Notes: generated by a model from the letters alone, not told the origin. A DNA stretch of 64,000 nt from Escarpia spicata (GCA_963995525.1 OZ023209.1:31927295-31991294), one strand, 5' to 3'. Counted from the stretch's first letter, positions 52,001 through 62,270 are shown. Numbers and translations: made by a program.

Positions 52001-55000
52001 CATTATGATATAAAATACACAGTCAGATACCTTAACTTGACATTACAAAGGGGGGTTGCATTATGCCATGACAGAGAAGATATTCAACAGGCTTATGTTC
52101 AGTTACCACTTTGCTTTTGTCTCTTTCATAGAGACTTTATACAGGTTGTATCTGATTCTGTATGATATATATATATACATTTTATTAAATTGCGGAAAAA
52201 AAGTGGAGTGTGTTTGTGTGCATGCGTGCGTATGTTTTAATTTTTTTACGAGCCTCGGGGGGGGGGTGCAGTTAGATGTTTTGGGGAGCCTCAAGTGGGT
52301 GCAGTTAGATGTTTTGGGGAGCCTCAGCTCCCTGAGTATTCACCACATTCTGACACAAATGACCAATGCGTGTGTAACAGGTTTTTTTCATGAGCATAAC
52401 AAGTAAATAAAAAATGTGAATTGGTAAATGGGAAAATTTCATCTTGGCTTAGGGCCTGGTTAGAGTCATACCATGTGGACGGCTACAAACAGGAAAAAGA
52501 ATGTATGCTTTTTAATAAAGATGTAGGGTGAAAACACAAGTTTTGTAACTGCATTTGTAAGACGAGGACTGGTGTGTGCTTGCAGACCCAGATATAAACT
52601 TTGCCCTGGAGCACTATGGAGACAACTCAATGTGTTTCCTGCATCATAAGGCCTGGTCTTTGCACCACTGTGACTCAAGTCAGGACATCGCACACTGGGG
52701 CAGCGGCTGCTATATGGTGAGTGCTCAAGTCTGTCCTAAATCTGTCCTACATCTAGGACGTGTTCACTGGTGGATGATGTGTGTGTGTGTGTGTATTTAT
52801 TTGCGTGCATGGGTGCGTGTTTCTCTGTCTGTGTGTGTGTCTGTATGTATGTGTGCCGGTGTGTGTCTGTGTGTGTGTCTGTCTGTGTGTGTGTCTGTGT
52901 ATATATGTGTGTCTAACTGGGAGCATCAACACCTGTCATACAAGAAAAAGTACTTGTTGCTATCTGTACCAAATGAAACTATTAGAAAAAAAGAAAGATA
53001 TGTTGATTGGGTACTTTGTATTCTGTAGTATTGATGTAGAGAAATGTTGACTTAGTATAGAGAAATGTTGACTTAGTAGTTTGTGTTGTACAGTACATAT
53101 GTAGCTCGAGATGTTGATTGGGTACTTTGTGTTGTACAGTACATATGTAGAGATATGTTGACTGAGTACTTTGTGTTGTACAGTACATATGTTGACTGAG
53201 TACTTTTTGTTTTATAGTACAGATGTAGAGATATGTTGACTGGGTACTTTGTGTTGTACAGTACAGATGTAGAGATAGGTTGACTGGGTACTTTGTGTTT
53301 GACAGTACATATGTAGAGATATGTTGACTGGGTACTTTGTGTTGTACAGTACAGATGTAGAGATATGTTGACTGATTACATTGTGTCATACAGTACAGAT
53401 GTAGAGATATGTTGACATAGTACTTTGTGTTGTACAGTACAGATGTAGAGATATGTTTACTGGGTACTTTGTGTTGTACAGTACATATGTAAAGATATGT
53501 TGACTGAATACTTTGTGTTGTACAGTACATATGTAGAGATATGTTGACTGAATACTTTGTGTTGTACAATACAGATGTAGAGAGATGTTGACTGGGTACT
53601 TTGTGTCGTACAGTACAGATGTAGATATATGTTTACTGGGTACTTTGTGTTGTACAGTACAGGTGTAGAGATATGTTGACTGAATACTTTGTGTTGTACA
53701 GTACAGATGTGGAGAGATGTAGAGAGATGTTGACTGAGTACTTTATGTTGTACAGTACAGGTGTAGTGCGGTGGATGGCCTTGTGATCATTGTGTCGGGC
53801 AAGGAGTATTACTGCCATCACCGTGGCCAGATCCTGAAGATTCACAGCGTCCAGAATGACTGGCTGCATAGGGGAAGTATTGTATGTCCCTCGTGTCACG
53901 AGACTTGTGAGGTAAGTTTACAGTTTTCACGTTTTGACAACTAGCTAGAGTAATTGTGCATTAAACAAACATGGTCTCCATGACATTGAATTAGTTGTTA
54001 GGTTTAAACAAATAGCAAGAACATGTCTAGTGGAACTATGCAATAGGGTGAGGTAGACCATGTGATATAGAGGGTGAGATCATTTGACACAGAGGGTAAG
54101 GTTGATCATATGACAGAGGGTGAGGTTGATCATGTGACAGAGGGTGAGGTAGATCATGTGACACATAGGGTGAGGTTGATCATGTGACACATAGGGTGAG
54201 GTTGATCATGTGACACAGAGGATGATGTTGATCATGTGATACAGAGGGTGTAGATCATGTGATGCATTTTTAGAATGTATGTGATGCTTTATCCAGTTCT
54301 GACACTTAAAGGTGACATGAACATAAATTTTCTATTTTAACCACATAAATAACATACTAACATGATGCTATTTAGACAGGTGTAATACCTGACATATTCC
54401 TTGGTTAATATATACACGCAGTTTAATGTGTAAAAATCAGCCTATCTGACCGATTTCTAAATGAAATCCCAAATGAAATAGTGTGCCTGATTGCCGCTTG
54501 GTAAAGTACTGTGACGTAATATGTGCCATAGCCCAAATCTGTCTCACCACTGGAAACATGGAAGACTCGGCGGCATAAGATTCTTGTTATTCAGATTTGG
54601 AGAGTTGTATCGCAAATGTGAGGACTTGTAGGACTGTTGCCGCATACAGCGATGAATCATTGGCAATAGACATCACTTAGGAAAGTTTGACATGTACGAT
54701 GATGACGATGATGTAAAAAGGAACATTTTGAAACTGTCGTTGTTGCCGGTAACAAACGACAATTTCAGATTCACGGACCGAATATCAAGTTTTATTGGAA
54801 ACGGACAATACATTCATGACATTATACAGAATCACACGGATTATTTTCAATGTCAAATACAGCGTCTATACGTATAACTGTATAACATTGTAATAGTATG
54901 AATCTGATGCGCACAACTGGCAGAATTGTGCAAGTCAGCCATTCACTGACTCAGTGATTTCACTGACACTGTCAATGCCATTGAGTGATTCAGAGATTTC

Positions 55001-58000
55001 AGTTACTTCCGACGACAAGGCGGCTCTATTTTTTTAAACACTACATAATGTGGTTGGGCTGCTGTGATGATGTCAGCGACCCCATGTTGGGTAACAGGAA
55101 CCTATATTCACCACAATAGCCGCAGTGAAACATGTATTTTGACAGCGGGACCGACACACTCGAGTTGACATTGCGCCGCTGACAGCTTAGGGAGCAGGCA
55201 TTGCTTTTGTCCGACTGTAATTTGTGTATGTTCATAATCGGTAGTACACTTGTGAAATATCCAATCTCTGTGTAACTAGTCACACCAGTTTGCTCACCAA
55301 TGGCTATATCTATCAAAATAGGTACGTAAATGTGCTAGGTTGTATACATGTCACATTTTAATGTGATGATTTAAGTAAAAAATCCAAAATATACATGATG
55401 TCAGTGCAGTTACAATTGTTCAAGAACATTTCTCAAACTACAATTTTGCATACCAGCTATACATCATGATAATGTATAATGTATGATGGAACAGAATTAG
55501 AGGTAATTTCAAATGTTTGTTGACTTACTTGACTACAATTATTCATAGAATTGTGTAAACACAACAGCTTTTTTACTGTACAATATATACATACAAGGTA
55601 TTTTGCAATATAGCAGTCCAGTGAAGCATGCAATGTTATTAGGCATGTTGTCATTTTCCATTTCATTTTCTTGTTGATACATAATCATGTATGCTTGACT
55701 GCTCTCTCACAGCAAGCGTCTCCAAATTCCTATTCAGCACTATCTGGTGCACAGTGTTCTATGCACAATGGAGAATGTGAAAGGGTTCACATGTAAGATA
55801 GTGCTTCCTCATCCCTTGATTTGTTAGCAATAGCAATACTGAAATACAAACCAACTATACATCAGTATAATAAAAACAGATAACCATATCTATTTGTTGG
55901 TATTGCTAAATTCTGAGCACTCTGAGGTATACTACATAATAATTGTTGTTGGATTGAAATAAGTATCCCCTTACCATACTATGTTGCAGTCAAGAAGTAC
56001 ATAATTAAAATAAATTTATCTTAATATTATTTGATAGTTTAATTGCAGCGCAGAAAGTAACTATTCAGTGTACAGTTCAGTTGCACCTTGTTATTTATGT
56101 AATTACAACGGTGTAGTGAATATAGTCAAAATATATATTCCCATGACACTTTTACACTGAATGATGACATGCCAACCAGGTTTATTAAGAATGGTAGCTG
56201 CCAGTTCAACATAGACATTTACTGAAGCAGTCAGACGGAAGAAAAAACTACACAATACAAAGGTGCCACAGAATTAAGCATTGACATTGGACGCGATGTT
56301 AGGACACGCAAAGTTCTACACATTTATAATATACCCACTCTCCAAAACAAGAAGTAACAGTCCAGGTTATAGAAAATATAAATATCCAACTACATGGCCA
56401 AATGTTTTATTGTATACACGCTAGAAAGACATGTTCACGAACTGCAAAACCAATAAATAACAACAGTCGAGCCGAGAAGTTGAACATTCTTTGAAGCGAA
56501 TGCGAAGTGCTCAGCACCAGTTAACGAATGGTCCCTTTCCATTCACAGATATGCGCTCCAAAAACTGAGAGTTCATTGCTGGTATTGAAGTATTCTAAGT
56601 AATTTTGTATACAGTTAACAACGTATAACATATCTATGAAGTACAACTGATAAATACAAATGAGGTGTAGCAAATAAATTGCAGCTATGCCTACGTTTTG
56701 TCACTCTTCTTGGATTTGGCTTACCTTGACTCAAAACCAAGTTGCATCGCCTTCGCAGCTCACTTCGTTGTTTTGGGGATGTCAAACCTTATCTCTTTTT
56801 GGTGGTTGTCTTGACAATAGTCAGGATGATGGGTACTGTCACTCGTACTTGTATTAGTCGAATTCACAAACTGCTGTATCCTTCATGAAACTACTACTGT
56901 CGACATGATCACACTGACAAAGGCGTAGCAGATGCGAGTCCAACTTTCAAGTTGCAATATCGATGGCATTCATTCAATTTATCTGTTTATAATCCACTCA
57001 GTTCTTGTCTTTGGCATTCGATTGAAAACAAACAACTCTTCGCCGAAGCATTTCCATAGCTATCATCCAATATACAATGACTGGTTGTCATTAATCATTC
57101 TTATTTGCATGATTTTATGAAAACTACATTTTGTATAATTTTTTGGACAACATGATTATCTTATTTTATATATAATCTATTTACAATAGCATTTATTTCA
57201 ACTTGTTCATGTCACAGTTAAATCATTGCATGCTTCGTGTAATTTGAGGCACTGACATACCTGTCAATTTTCTTACTACTGTAATGTGTATTTACGTCAA
57301 AGATATTCCTTGTAAAGTATATACAATTTCTACAACCTGCGTGAAACATAAGAACTGTTGCTGCCACAGTCACGATTAACTTTGTACATTTACAACTGTG
57401 CGTGACTCATCTGATATGAATCATTGTCACACATAATACTTACATCACGCTCACTTCTTGTATAATTGGATATGCTAACTCCACTTATTTCTGGTTGATT
57501 TATATTATTTCATTCAGATTAACATTAACAAGGTTAAATTAAATCGTTGAGTGTTTGTCTGATATATACCGTTATATCACGTTCGTTTCTTGTATAACTG
57601 GATATGCTAATTCCACATGTTTGTCATTTATTCATAATATTCCATTACATGAACATGGTTGAATTACACGGCTGAGTGTTTGTGTATGGTGTTATGAAAG
57701 TAGCTTGTAATCTGTTATGACTGGTTATATAATGCTTATGCCACTTCCAGTCTAAAGGACTAATTCAAGATATTCTCAAGGGTGCAACACTTAATGCTGA
57801 TGCTTATATGTAATAATAACTGGCAACTGTCGTTATCGAATTCTGTTATTCAATACCTCACTTCCTTAAGGCAGTAACAGTACGTTATTCTAAGAGATAA
57901 TTGTTGATTTTCAAATATGCTGAGTATTATCCTACATTTGAAATATTCAATATGGTGTTGAAATGTTCTGTAACTTGTCAGTTATAATGCTCTTGGAAAG

Positions 58001-61000
58001 TCAATTTTTGTTTGCCCGTTACTGAAACAAGTTGAAGTGTTATGGAATTAAAAAAAGTATTGTATCAGATTTGGCCAATGTGCAGTAAATAGATAATGGA
58101 TCTCTGTTGATTTTACTTTCTTTGATGCAATTAAATTAGTAAGTCATCAACAGTTAATTTCCATTGATTCCTTTCAACATGCCATCTCAACTTGGGACAT
58201 AAGATCCTGTGAGGTTAATATTGGCAATAATGTTCTCACTTTTGAACAAACTGACTTGCTGACTGCTAGAAACTAAAGACAGCTTATTTCTATGTAAGTC
58301 TTTAAATATCAGCAAAGAATTAAAGGTAACAATTGCTTTGTAAATGTTTATTATGTGTAAATGTTAATAAAAAACTGGAACATGTAATTGTAACATGTAT
58401 CAGTTACAGAATAATTGCCATTGAAAGATGTTTGGTTGCAGCACATCTGCGTTTGTGATATCAGGAATTATTTACCTTTAAACAGGCTTTTTATGGTTAA
58501 GTTAATAATAATTACAGCAAATCTCTGTTGTACTTTTGTCCTCATAAACTCAGATGCGCAACAAACAAGAATTTATTAGGCAGTATATCATAAAATTATA
58601 TTATAAGTATAGAAGTAGAGATGACTTGTGTAATAACTCTGAGGAGTGTCCTTAGGAGTCATTATTTATAGAGGTAGAAGTTGATAATACCAAAACTGTG
58701 ATTGGCGCAATCTATAAACCTCCTGATACAAACATAAATACTTTTAATGAACATTTCAGTAACTTAATAAGAAATTGTTTTTATTAACGGAAACATGCAT
58801 ATTAATGGACGATTTTAATGTTGACTTACTCAAGACTGACACAGTCAGTCAAACAACCGACCTTGTACATAACATGTTTGCTAGTGCGGTCTACCCAACA
58901 ATTAATAAACCAACAAGAGTCACACAACGAACAGCCACACTCATAGATAATATTATAACCAACATTCCTGAATGTTCCATTACATCTGGGATTTTATACA
59001 ATGACATATCAGACCTTTTTCCAGTATTTTATTTTTACAATATCGGAACAAGATCACACATAAAAATACACAACTATTTACAAACGTATGGCTAATACAA
59101 CAAAATATTAAGAAATTAAATACGCAGTTACAAAATACAAACTCGGAAGAGGTGTACAATGATCCACATCCTTGCACTACATATGATAATTTTCTCAAAA
59201 TTCTTGCCACAAAAATTAAGGAATATTTACCTCTAAAAAAATGTCAAGGAATATTGATATCATGTCAAAAAATAACTTATACAAAACATTTAAGAGAAAC
59301 CCTACTGCAGAAAATGAAGTTACCTATAAAAGTTATAAAAATAAACTGACTCATATTATGAGGCAGTCCAAAAAAAAAATATTTTAAAGATAAATTTGAC
59401 CTATATAAAAAAGATTGCAGAAAAACATGGAGTACAATAAATGAAGTTTTAAAATCAAAGGACAAAAGGCCCATAGTAAACGATAAATTTATTACTTCTG
59501 ATGCTATCACCTGTACAGACAAAATGAAAATTGCAGAACAGTTCAATAACTACTTTACAAATATTGGCCACTGCCTTTATGCTAAACTATTGAAAACAGG
59601 GAATGACCCAACACAATAAATACAAAATAATACTGCAAGTTTTTTTCTGTACACCCACTGATCCTGTTGAAATAACTCATATTATTAGATCAGTAAATTC
59701 ATCCAAGTCAAGTGGCGTTAATTATATTGATCCGTATATAGTGCAGCAAGTTATACCTCACATTGGAAATCAACTTGCATACATTTTCAATAGGTCATAG
59801 CAGACTGGCATTGTTCCAGACAAACTTAAAATAGCAAAAGTCATACCACTGTATAAAAATGAAAACCCTGAACTGTTAAAAAATTACAGACCAATTTCAA
59901 TCCTCCCATGCTTCTCAAAAGTACTTGAATGCCTAATGTACAATAGGCTTTACAGCTATTTAACCAAACATAATATAATATCTAAAAAAAAACAATATGG
60001 ATTCAGGAAAAATGATTCTACATATATATGGCACTAATTGATTTGGTCGATAAAATATCATATAACATTGACAACAAAAAATACACTATAGGTGTATTCC
60101 TGGACCTCTCTAAGGCATTCAACACGACAGACCATAACATCTTAATACAGAAACTCCAATGCTATGGTATAAGAGGTACTGCCTGCAACTGGTTCAAAAG
60201 CTACCTACAGAATAGAAAACAGTATGTGTCATTCAACAAAACTTAATCGGAATATAAGGAAATTACTTGCGGAGTTCCGCAAGGATCAATATTAGGTCCA
60301 TTACTCTTCATCCTATATATAAATGATATTGAACATGTATCAGATATCCTAAAGGCTATACTTTTTGCAGATGACACAGGTCTCTTCCAAGCACACACTT
60401 GCTTTGACACGCTTATTGAAGAAGTAAATGTACAATTACAAAACAGGTCTAAGTGGTTTCACACAAATAAGCTTTCACTAAACACCAAAAAAACTAAATT
60501 AATTATATTCACACCAAACGGGAAGAAATACAACATTGACAAAGCTGAAATAAAAGTAGATCGAAGCAAAATAAAACACGTTAAATGCACCAAATTTCTA
60601 GGAATAACTATAGATGAACACCTTAATTGAAAGATACATATTGACAATCTGTCAACAAAAATAGCACGGAATGTAGGAATGTTAAACAAACTAAAACACT
60701 TTCTTCCTATCTACATTACGAAAATTATTTACTCCTCACTAACCTCATCACATTTGCAGTAATGTACTTTATTATGGGCAAATACATATAGCACAAACTT
60801 AAGCAAATTAAAAACTACAAAAGAAAGTTATATGGATAATCACACTATCAGACCACATTACACACTCAGATCCACTATTCTCAAAGTTAAAAATATTCAA
60901 ATTGGAAGATCTGTACAAACATCAGTTAGGTATATTTATGCATAAAGCAATGACTAAACAACTCCCAGATAGCATGTCTTCAATGTTTCTACGAACTTAT

Positions 61001-62270
61001 AACATTCATAACCATAACCTAAGAAACCAAAGTGCATATTACATCCAACAAATAAGAACAAACACTAGGAAATTTACAATAAATTATTCAGGACCTTTTT
61101 TCTGGAATGCCCTCCCTTGTGTTCTGCAGCAACTTGTATCCATAAATCAGTTTAAAAAGAAACTGTCCAAATATCTTTGAACTCTTGAAATGTCTTATTT
61201 TATATTCTATTCATAACATACCATAATTTTTCATGGTATTATAAGTGATGAAGTTTTTTTTGTTTTGCTTTATTCAATGTATTACTGATGTTTAACCTTT
61301 AATCTAGTCAAAAAACTATACCATGTCCCAGATGTAACTTTATTTATTTAATTCTTTAGCAGACAACTGTCATTTATAAAAAGCACCTATTCATGTATAT
61401 ACTGTTCACCTTGTTCCAGTTGAATGTACTGTTTTAATATTGCGTTGTAATTTTATGGTATTAGGAACCTGACTGATACAGTGAAGATTGTCCAGATGGT
61501 CCTCAACATAAGCCCCTTGGGGTTTCCAGAGGATCTCCTCGGTTGCAGTATTGTTTTTTGTAATCCATTGTAAATATATTCAGAAATGTGTATTGTGACC
61601 GAAATAAAGTTCTATTTTATTCTAAAAAACGGTCACAAGAATGCACAAAAGTCGTCATTACAGCAAAGGACCACCACTGATTTATGGAACAAATGCAATT
61701 TTGAACAAATGATCCTAAATGTTTTTTTTGTGCAAGATCGCTCTAGTTTTAGATGTGTTTAAAATAATGGGGAGTTCATTCCATATTGTAGGTGCAGCTG
61801 CGTAGAAAGGACACATTCCCATGCTAAAGTTAGTTTTAGGAACAAATGTTTTGAATCAGATGGTCTGCGATGCCTGGGGATTTTTGAAATATGCAGGACG
61901 TTAGCCAAATAGGGTGGTGGTGTTGGTGGTGTTGGTGGTGTTGGTGGTGTTGGTGGTGTTGGTGGTGTTGGTGGTGTTGGTGGTGGTGTTGGTGGTGTTG
62001 GTGGTGTAGGTGGTGTTGGTGGTGTTGGTGGTGTTGGTGGTGTTGGTGGTGTAGGTAGGGCACGATATATATATATATATATAATTGTTTTATTTCTTCC
62101 AGGAGAGTGGTGTGAGATGTCCCCCTGAGTCGAGCCCACCCCCACCCCTAGAAGTTTCCCTGGAAATCCCCTGTAGTGGGATAGGCACACCAGGGCTGCA
62201 CCTAGCCACACTCGTCGCACTTCACTTGCTATGCTGCGCACTGCTGACACACCGGAAGGACAGCTGCTGA
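30234..62270 (+). CDS. LMLN: Leishmanolysin-like zinc metallopeptidase (invadolysin), M8 family
   Basis: Sixteen exons give about 653 residues, close to the size of animal LMLN. They are 30234-30368, 30849-30931, 34052-34169, 35126-35298, 35981-36086, 41782-41879, 42670-42787, 43249-43356, 44935-45011, 45731-45841, 47647-47865, 48068-48157, 48853-48922, 52586-52716, 53756-53911 and 62103-62270. Key parts are HEILHALGF (HExxHxxGF zinc site, split by an intron), the third-ligand region LTHWEKR, the Met-turn candidate NEAMTG, a Cys-rich C-terminal domain and a hydrophobic tail suited to GPI or membrane anchoring. Animal invadolysins act in cell migration, mitosis and lipid-droplet biology. All junctions are in phase except exon 10 to 11. 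The N-terminal leader exon(s) are missing. Introns carry large tandem arrays and a LINE. Confidence 0.93.
30849..30931 (+). CDS. LMLN: LMLN exon B
   Basis: 83 nt, acceptor TTTTTGTAG, donor GTGGGT. It reads [20 protein letters not shown], then AQPVKLL, matching the VLP-A-SYWE---QVR helix of M8 peptidases. Phase 0 to phase 2. Confidence 0.85.
31640..34030. repeat. 2.4-kb CA-rich array with CACTCACCCACACAG-type variants
   Basis: Almost all CACACA with GACA, TCAC and CCCA variants. A rarer marker, ACGGTGACACACACACATAC, recurs at about 32007, 32281, 32834 and 33490, and in part at 33960, showing block duplications. It ends about 20 bp before exon C of LMLN. Frames of hundreds of codons across it are artefacts. 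Confidence 0.95.
34052..34169 (+). CDS. LMLN: LMLN exon C
   Basis: 118 nt directly after the CA-rich array. It reads [19 protein letters not shown], then [12 protein letters not shown], the C---CGP-V-P--YL block. Confidence 0.88.
34170..35125. other. LMLN intron, nothing else recognised
   Basis: AT-rich, many AATAATA stretches after 34740. No inserted gene was recognised. Confidence 0.45.
35126..35298 (+). CDS. LMLN: LMLN exon D
   Basis: 173 nt. It reads [31 protein letters not shown] and [17 protein letters not shown], which is highly conserved in the family. Confidence 0.93.
35299..35980. other. LMLN intron, nothing else recognised
   Basis: T-rich intron sequence with a normal polypyrimidine tract at its 3' end. 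Confidence 0.5.
35981..36086 (+). CDS. LMLN: LMLN exon E with the HExxH zinc site
   Basis: 106 nt. It reads [17 protein letters not shown], then [17 protein letters not shown] supplies two zinc His ligands and the catalytic Glu. The donor CTG|GTGAGT is the seed of the 61-bp array that follows. Confidence 0.94.
36076..37515 (+). repeat. 61-bp minisatellite (~23 copies) seeded by the LMLN exon E donor
   Basis: Each unit has two related halves: ATGCCCTGGTGGGTAGACTG and ATGCCCTGGTGAGTGAGGTA, with short fillers. The real exon-intron junction CATGCCCTG|GTGAGTAGAC is the first member. Some units vary in blocks (CCATGGTGAGTGAGATATTA, TTCCCTGGTGAGT), showing higher-order copying. Confidence 0.95.
37905..41575. 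repeat. 37-bp minisatellite, ~98 copies
   Basis: The unit is TAGTGCAGCATAGTTGTATG plus TCTAATATTACTTGATG. Variants include GTCT/GACT, CATAG/CGTAG/TGTAG and an ACCCGG insertion. A rare variant (TTACGTGATGTTGTGCAG) recurs 703 bp apart (19 units), so a 19-unit block has been duplicated. It occupies 3.7 kb of one LMLN intron. Confidence 0.97.
41782..41879 (+). CDS. LMLN: LMLN exon F
   Basis: 98 nt, acceptor TTGTTGTAG. It begins [18 protein letters not shown], completing HExxHxxGF, and ends with a split Glu codon after DFNY. Confidence 0.92.
41880..42469. other. LMLN intron, nothing else recognised
   Basis: No repeat or exon was recognised before the GTAACACC repeat. Confidence 0.45.
42470..42662. 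repeat. Degenerate GTAACACCC/TTGTTACACC repeat up to the exon G acceptor
   Basis: About 15 units of 11-15 bp alternate TGTAACACCC and TTGTTACACCC. They run into the pyrimidine tract and the acceptor CCCCCAACAG. Confidence 0.8.
42670..42787 (+). CDS. LMLN: LMLN exon G
   Basis: 118 nt. It reads [20 protein letters not shown], then [10 protein letters not shown]. The acceptor lies at the end of a GTAACACCC-type repeat; the donor is GTGAGT. Confidence 0.9.
42788..43248. other. LMLN intron, nothing else recognised
   Basis: Contains a second donor-like CTACAGGTAACA soon after the real donor. Otherwise nothing was recognised. Confidence 0.4.
43249..43356 (+). CDS. LMLN: LMLN exon H with third zinc-ligand region
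   Basis: 36 codons: [20 protein letters not shown], then [13 protein letters not shown]. The His in THWEKR corresponds to the distant third zinc ligand of leishmanolysins. Confidence 0.94.
43357..44934. other. LMLN intron, nothing else recognised
   Basis: 1.6 kb of AT-rich sequence. Short open frames (43771-44010, 44042-44281 and 44605-44820) show no family signature. Confidence 0.4.
44935..45011 (+). CDS. LMLN: LMLN exon I with Met-turn
   Basis: 77 nt: [20 protein letters not shown], then LMEDTG. The Met of EAMTG is the Met-turn candidate of this metzincin. Ends in phase 2. Confidence 0.93.
45012..45730. other. LMLN intron, nothing else recognised
   Basis: No repeat or inserted gene was recognised. 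Confidence 0.4.
45731..45841 (+). CDS. LMLN: LMLN exon J
   Basis: 111 nt: [20 protein letters not shown], then [16 protein letters not shown]. It ends in phase 2 (AG|GTAGGG), while the next recognised exon is read from phase 0. A small exon may therefore be missing between them. Confidence 0.9.
45842..47646. other. LMLN intron; may hide a small exon
   Basis: Phases on the two sides disagree (2 against 0), so an exon of 3n+1 nt is expected here, but none could be identified by eye. Confidence 0.4.
47647..47865 (+). CDS. LMLN: LMLN exon K
   Basis: 73 codons after [37 protein letters not shown], and [18 protein letters not shown]. Matches the SPYC-----VAVCNL block. Donor GTATGT. Confidence 0.88.
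48068..48157 (+). CDS. LMLN: LMLN exon L
   Basis: 30 codons: [20 protein letters not shown], then [10 protein letters not shown]. Its last 20 or so bases and the donor are copied in the tandem array that starts at its 3' end. Confidence 0.92.
48131..48520 (+). repeat. 29-bp minisatellite (~12 copies) seeded by the LMLN exon L donor
   Basis: The unit is CCCCTTTTGTACAGGTATGT plus TAACTACAG. It starts at the junction CCCATTTGTACAG|GTATGATAAC. Some copies (near 48367 and 48425) still read ACTACTGCCCATTTGTAC like the exon itself, so exon bases are part of the duplicated unit. Confidence 0.93.
48853..48922 (+). CDS. LMLN: LMLN exon M
   Basis: 70 nt, acceptor GTGTGTCAG. It reads [20 protein letters not shown], then NNA. 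It corresponds to the F-W----...C segment after YCPF-Q. Donor GTTTGT is weak. Confidence 0.8.
49244..50150 (+). repeat. Three diverged ~360-bp tandem copies in an LMLN intron
   Basis: The anchor GGAGTAGCA(A/G)CT recurs near 49351, 49723 and 50074. It is preceded each time by a TCAACGTAT/GAAAT-type block and followed by TATGGGAGAA-type sequence. Divergence is substantial, so the triplication is old. Confidence 0.7.
50262..51717 (+). pseudogene. Degenerate coding-like region of unknown origin
   Basis: An open frame of 141 codons starts at 50262 (ATGTCATTG-like [39 protein letters not shown]). Further protein-like blocks follow in shifting frames: [19 protein letters not shown], then [16 protein letters not shown] near 50910-51015. 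Many stops and frameshifts are present. It sits inside an LMLN intron and could be a dead mobile element or a retrocopy. No family was recognised. Confidence 0.35.
50505..50690 (+). repeat. 27-bp tandem repeat, about 6.5 copies
   Basis: The unit is CAACACGTCCCGCTGCTGG plus TGGTGGAT. It encodes QHVPLLVVD in the open frame of the surrounding degenerate region; all frames stay open because 27 is divisible by three. Confidence 0.92.
51730..51768. repeat. Perfect 17-bp hairpin with 5-nt loop
   Basis: GTTAGAACAACCTACCT at 51730-51746, loop ACCAC, then the exact reverse complement at 51752-51768. Confidence 0.95.
51769..52239. other. LMLN intron, nothing else recognised
   Basis: No repeat or exon was recognised. 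Confidence 0.4.
52240..52335. repeat. Two copies of a ~36-bp GGTGCAGTTAGATGTTTTGG unit
   Basis: GGGTGCAGTTAGATGTTTTG followed by GGGAGCCTCA occurs twice in tandem after a G10 run. Related sequence occurs at 24770-24815. Confidence 0.75.
52586..52716 (+). CDS. LMLN: LMLN exon N
   Basis: 131 nt: [30 protein letters not shown] and HWGSGCYM, matching the YG--S-C--...WGSGCY block. Confidence 0.92.
52780..52915. repeat. Degenerate (TG)n
   Basis: TGTGTGTCTG-type alternating sequence shortly after the exon N donor. Confidence 0.85.
53030..53766 (+). repeat. 44-bp minisatellite (~16 copies) spanning the LMLN exon O acceptor
   Basis: The unit is GTAGAGATATGTTGACTGG plus GTACTTTGTGTTGTACAG and TACAGAT. 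The last copy is the real junction TTATGTTGTACAG|TACAGGTGTAG, so both the acceptor and the first ~11 exon bases are part of the unit. Confidence 0.94.
53756..53911 (+). CDS. LMLN: LMLN exon O
   Basis: 52 codons: [37 protein letters not shown] and [12 protein letters not shown]. The acceptor TTGTACAG and first exon bases are repeated many times upstream. Donor GTAAGT. Confidence 0.92.
54040..54265. repeat. ~24-bp minisatellite with GGTGAGGTTGATCATGTGAC
   Basis: About eight imperfect copies begin ~130 bp after the exon O donor. Units contain GAGGGTGAGG or GAGGGTAAGG, which look donor-like but are not a copy of the real junction. Confidence 0.85.
54266..57439. other. LMLN intron, largely unrecognised
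   Basis: At 54300-55330 there is dispersed-repeat-like sequence (TTAAAGGTGACATGAACATAA near 54307) with a 61-codon frame (54692-54877) of unknown type. From 55330 to 57440 it is AT-rich with no recognised gene. Confidence 0.35.
57440..57705 (+). repeat. 132-bp tandem duplication
   Basis: TTCTTGTATAA(T/C)TGGATATGC starts near 57455 and again near 57587, and GAGTGTTTGT likewise recurs 132 bp apart. Diverged. Confidence 0.75.
57706..58599. other. LMLN intron, nothing recognised
   Basis: AT-rich. The upstream limit of the LINE that follows is not sharp. Confidence 0.35.
58600..61620 (+). pseudogene. Near-full-length dead LINE in the last LMLN intron
   Basis: An endonuclease part reads [20 protein letters not shown], then [25 protein letters not shown] blocks follow: [118 protein letters not shown]. 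The C-terminal part is [10 protein letters not shown] and [12 protein letters not shown], ending near 61180. Several stops and frameshifts interrupt it (for example in IFNRS-stop and FNKT-stop). The 3' region ends at GAAATAAAGTTCTATTTTA near 61600. Sense orientation to the host gene, CR1/Jockey-like. Confidence 0.92.
61621..61915. other. LMLN intron, nothing else recognised
   Basis: Short unrecognised sequence between the LINE and the GGTGTT repeat. Confidence 0.4.
61916..62060. repeat. 9-bp tandem repeat (GGTGGTGTT)n before the last LMLN exon
   Basis: About 15 copies with a few variants (GGTGTAGGT). A TA run and the exon P acceptor follow. P/T-rich minus-strand frames are artefacts. Confidence 0.95.
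62103..62270 (+). CDS. LMLN: LMLN terminal exon P
   Basis: 55 codons and [23 protein letters not shown], then a hydrophobic [17 protein letters not shown] and a short basic end. The tail fits a GPI-anchor signal or a membrane segment, as in other animal LMLN proteins. Confidence 0.88.
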   Translation, partial: ESGVRCPPESSPPPPLEVSLEIPCSGIGTPGLHLATLVALHLLCCALLTHRKDSC

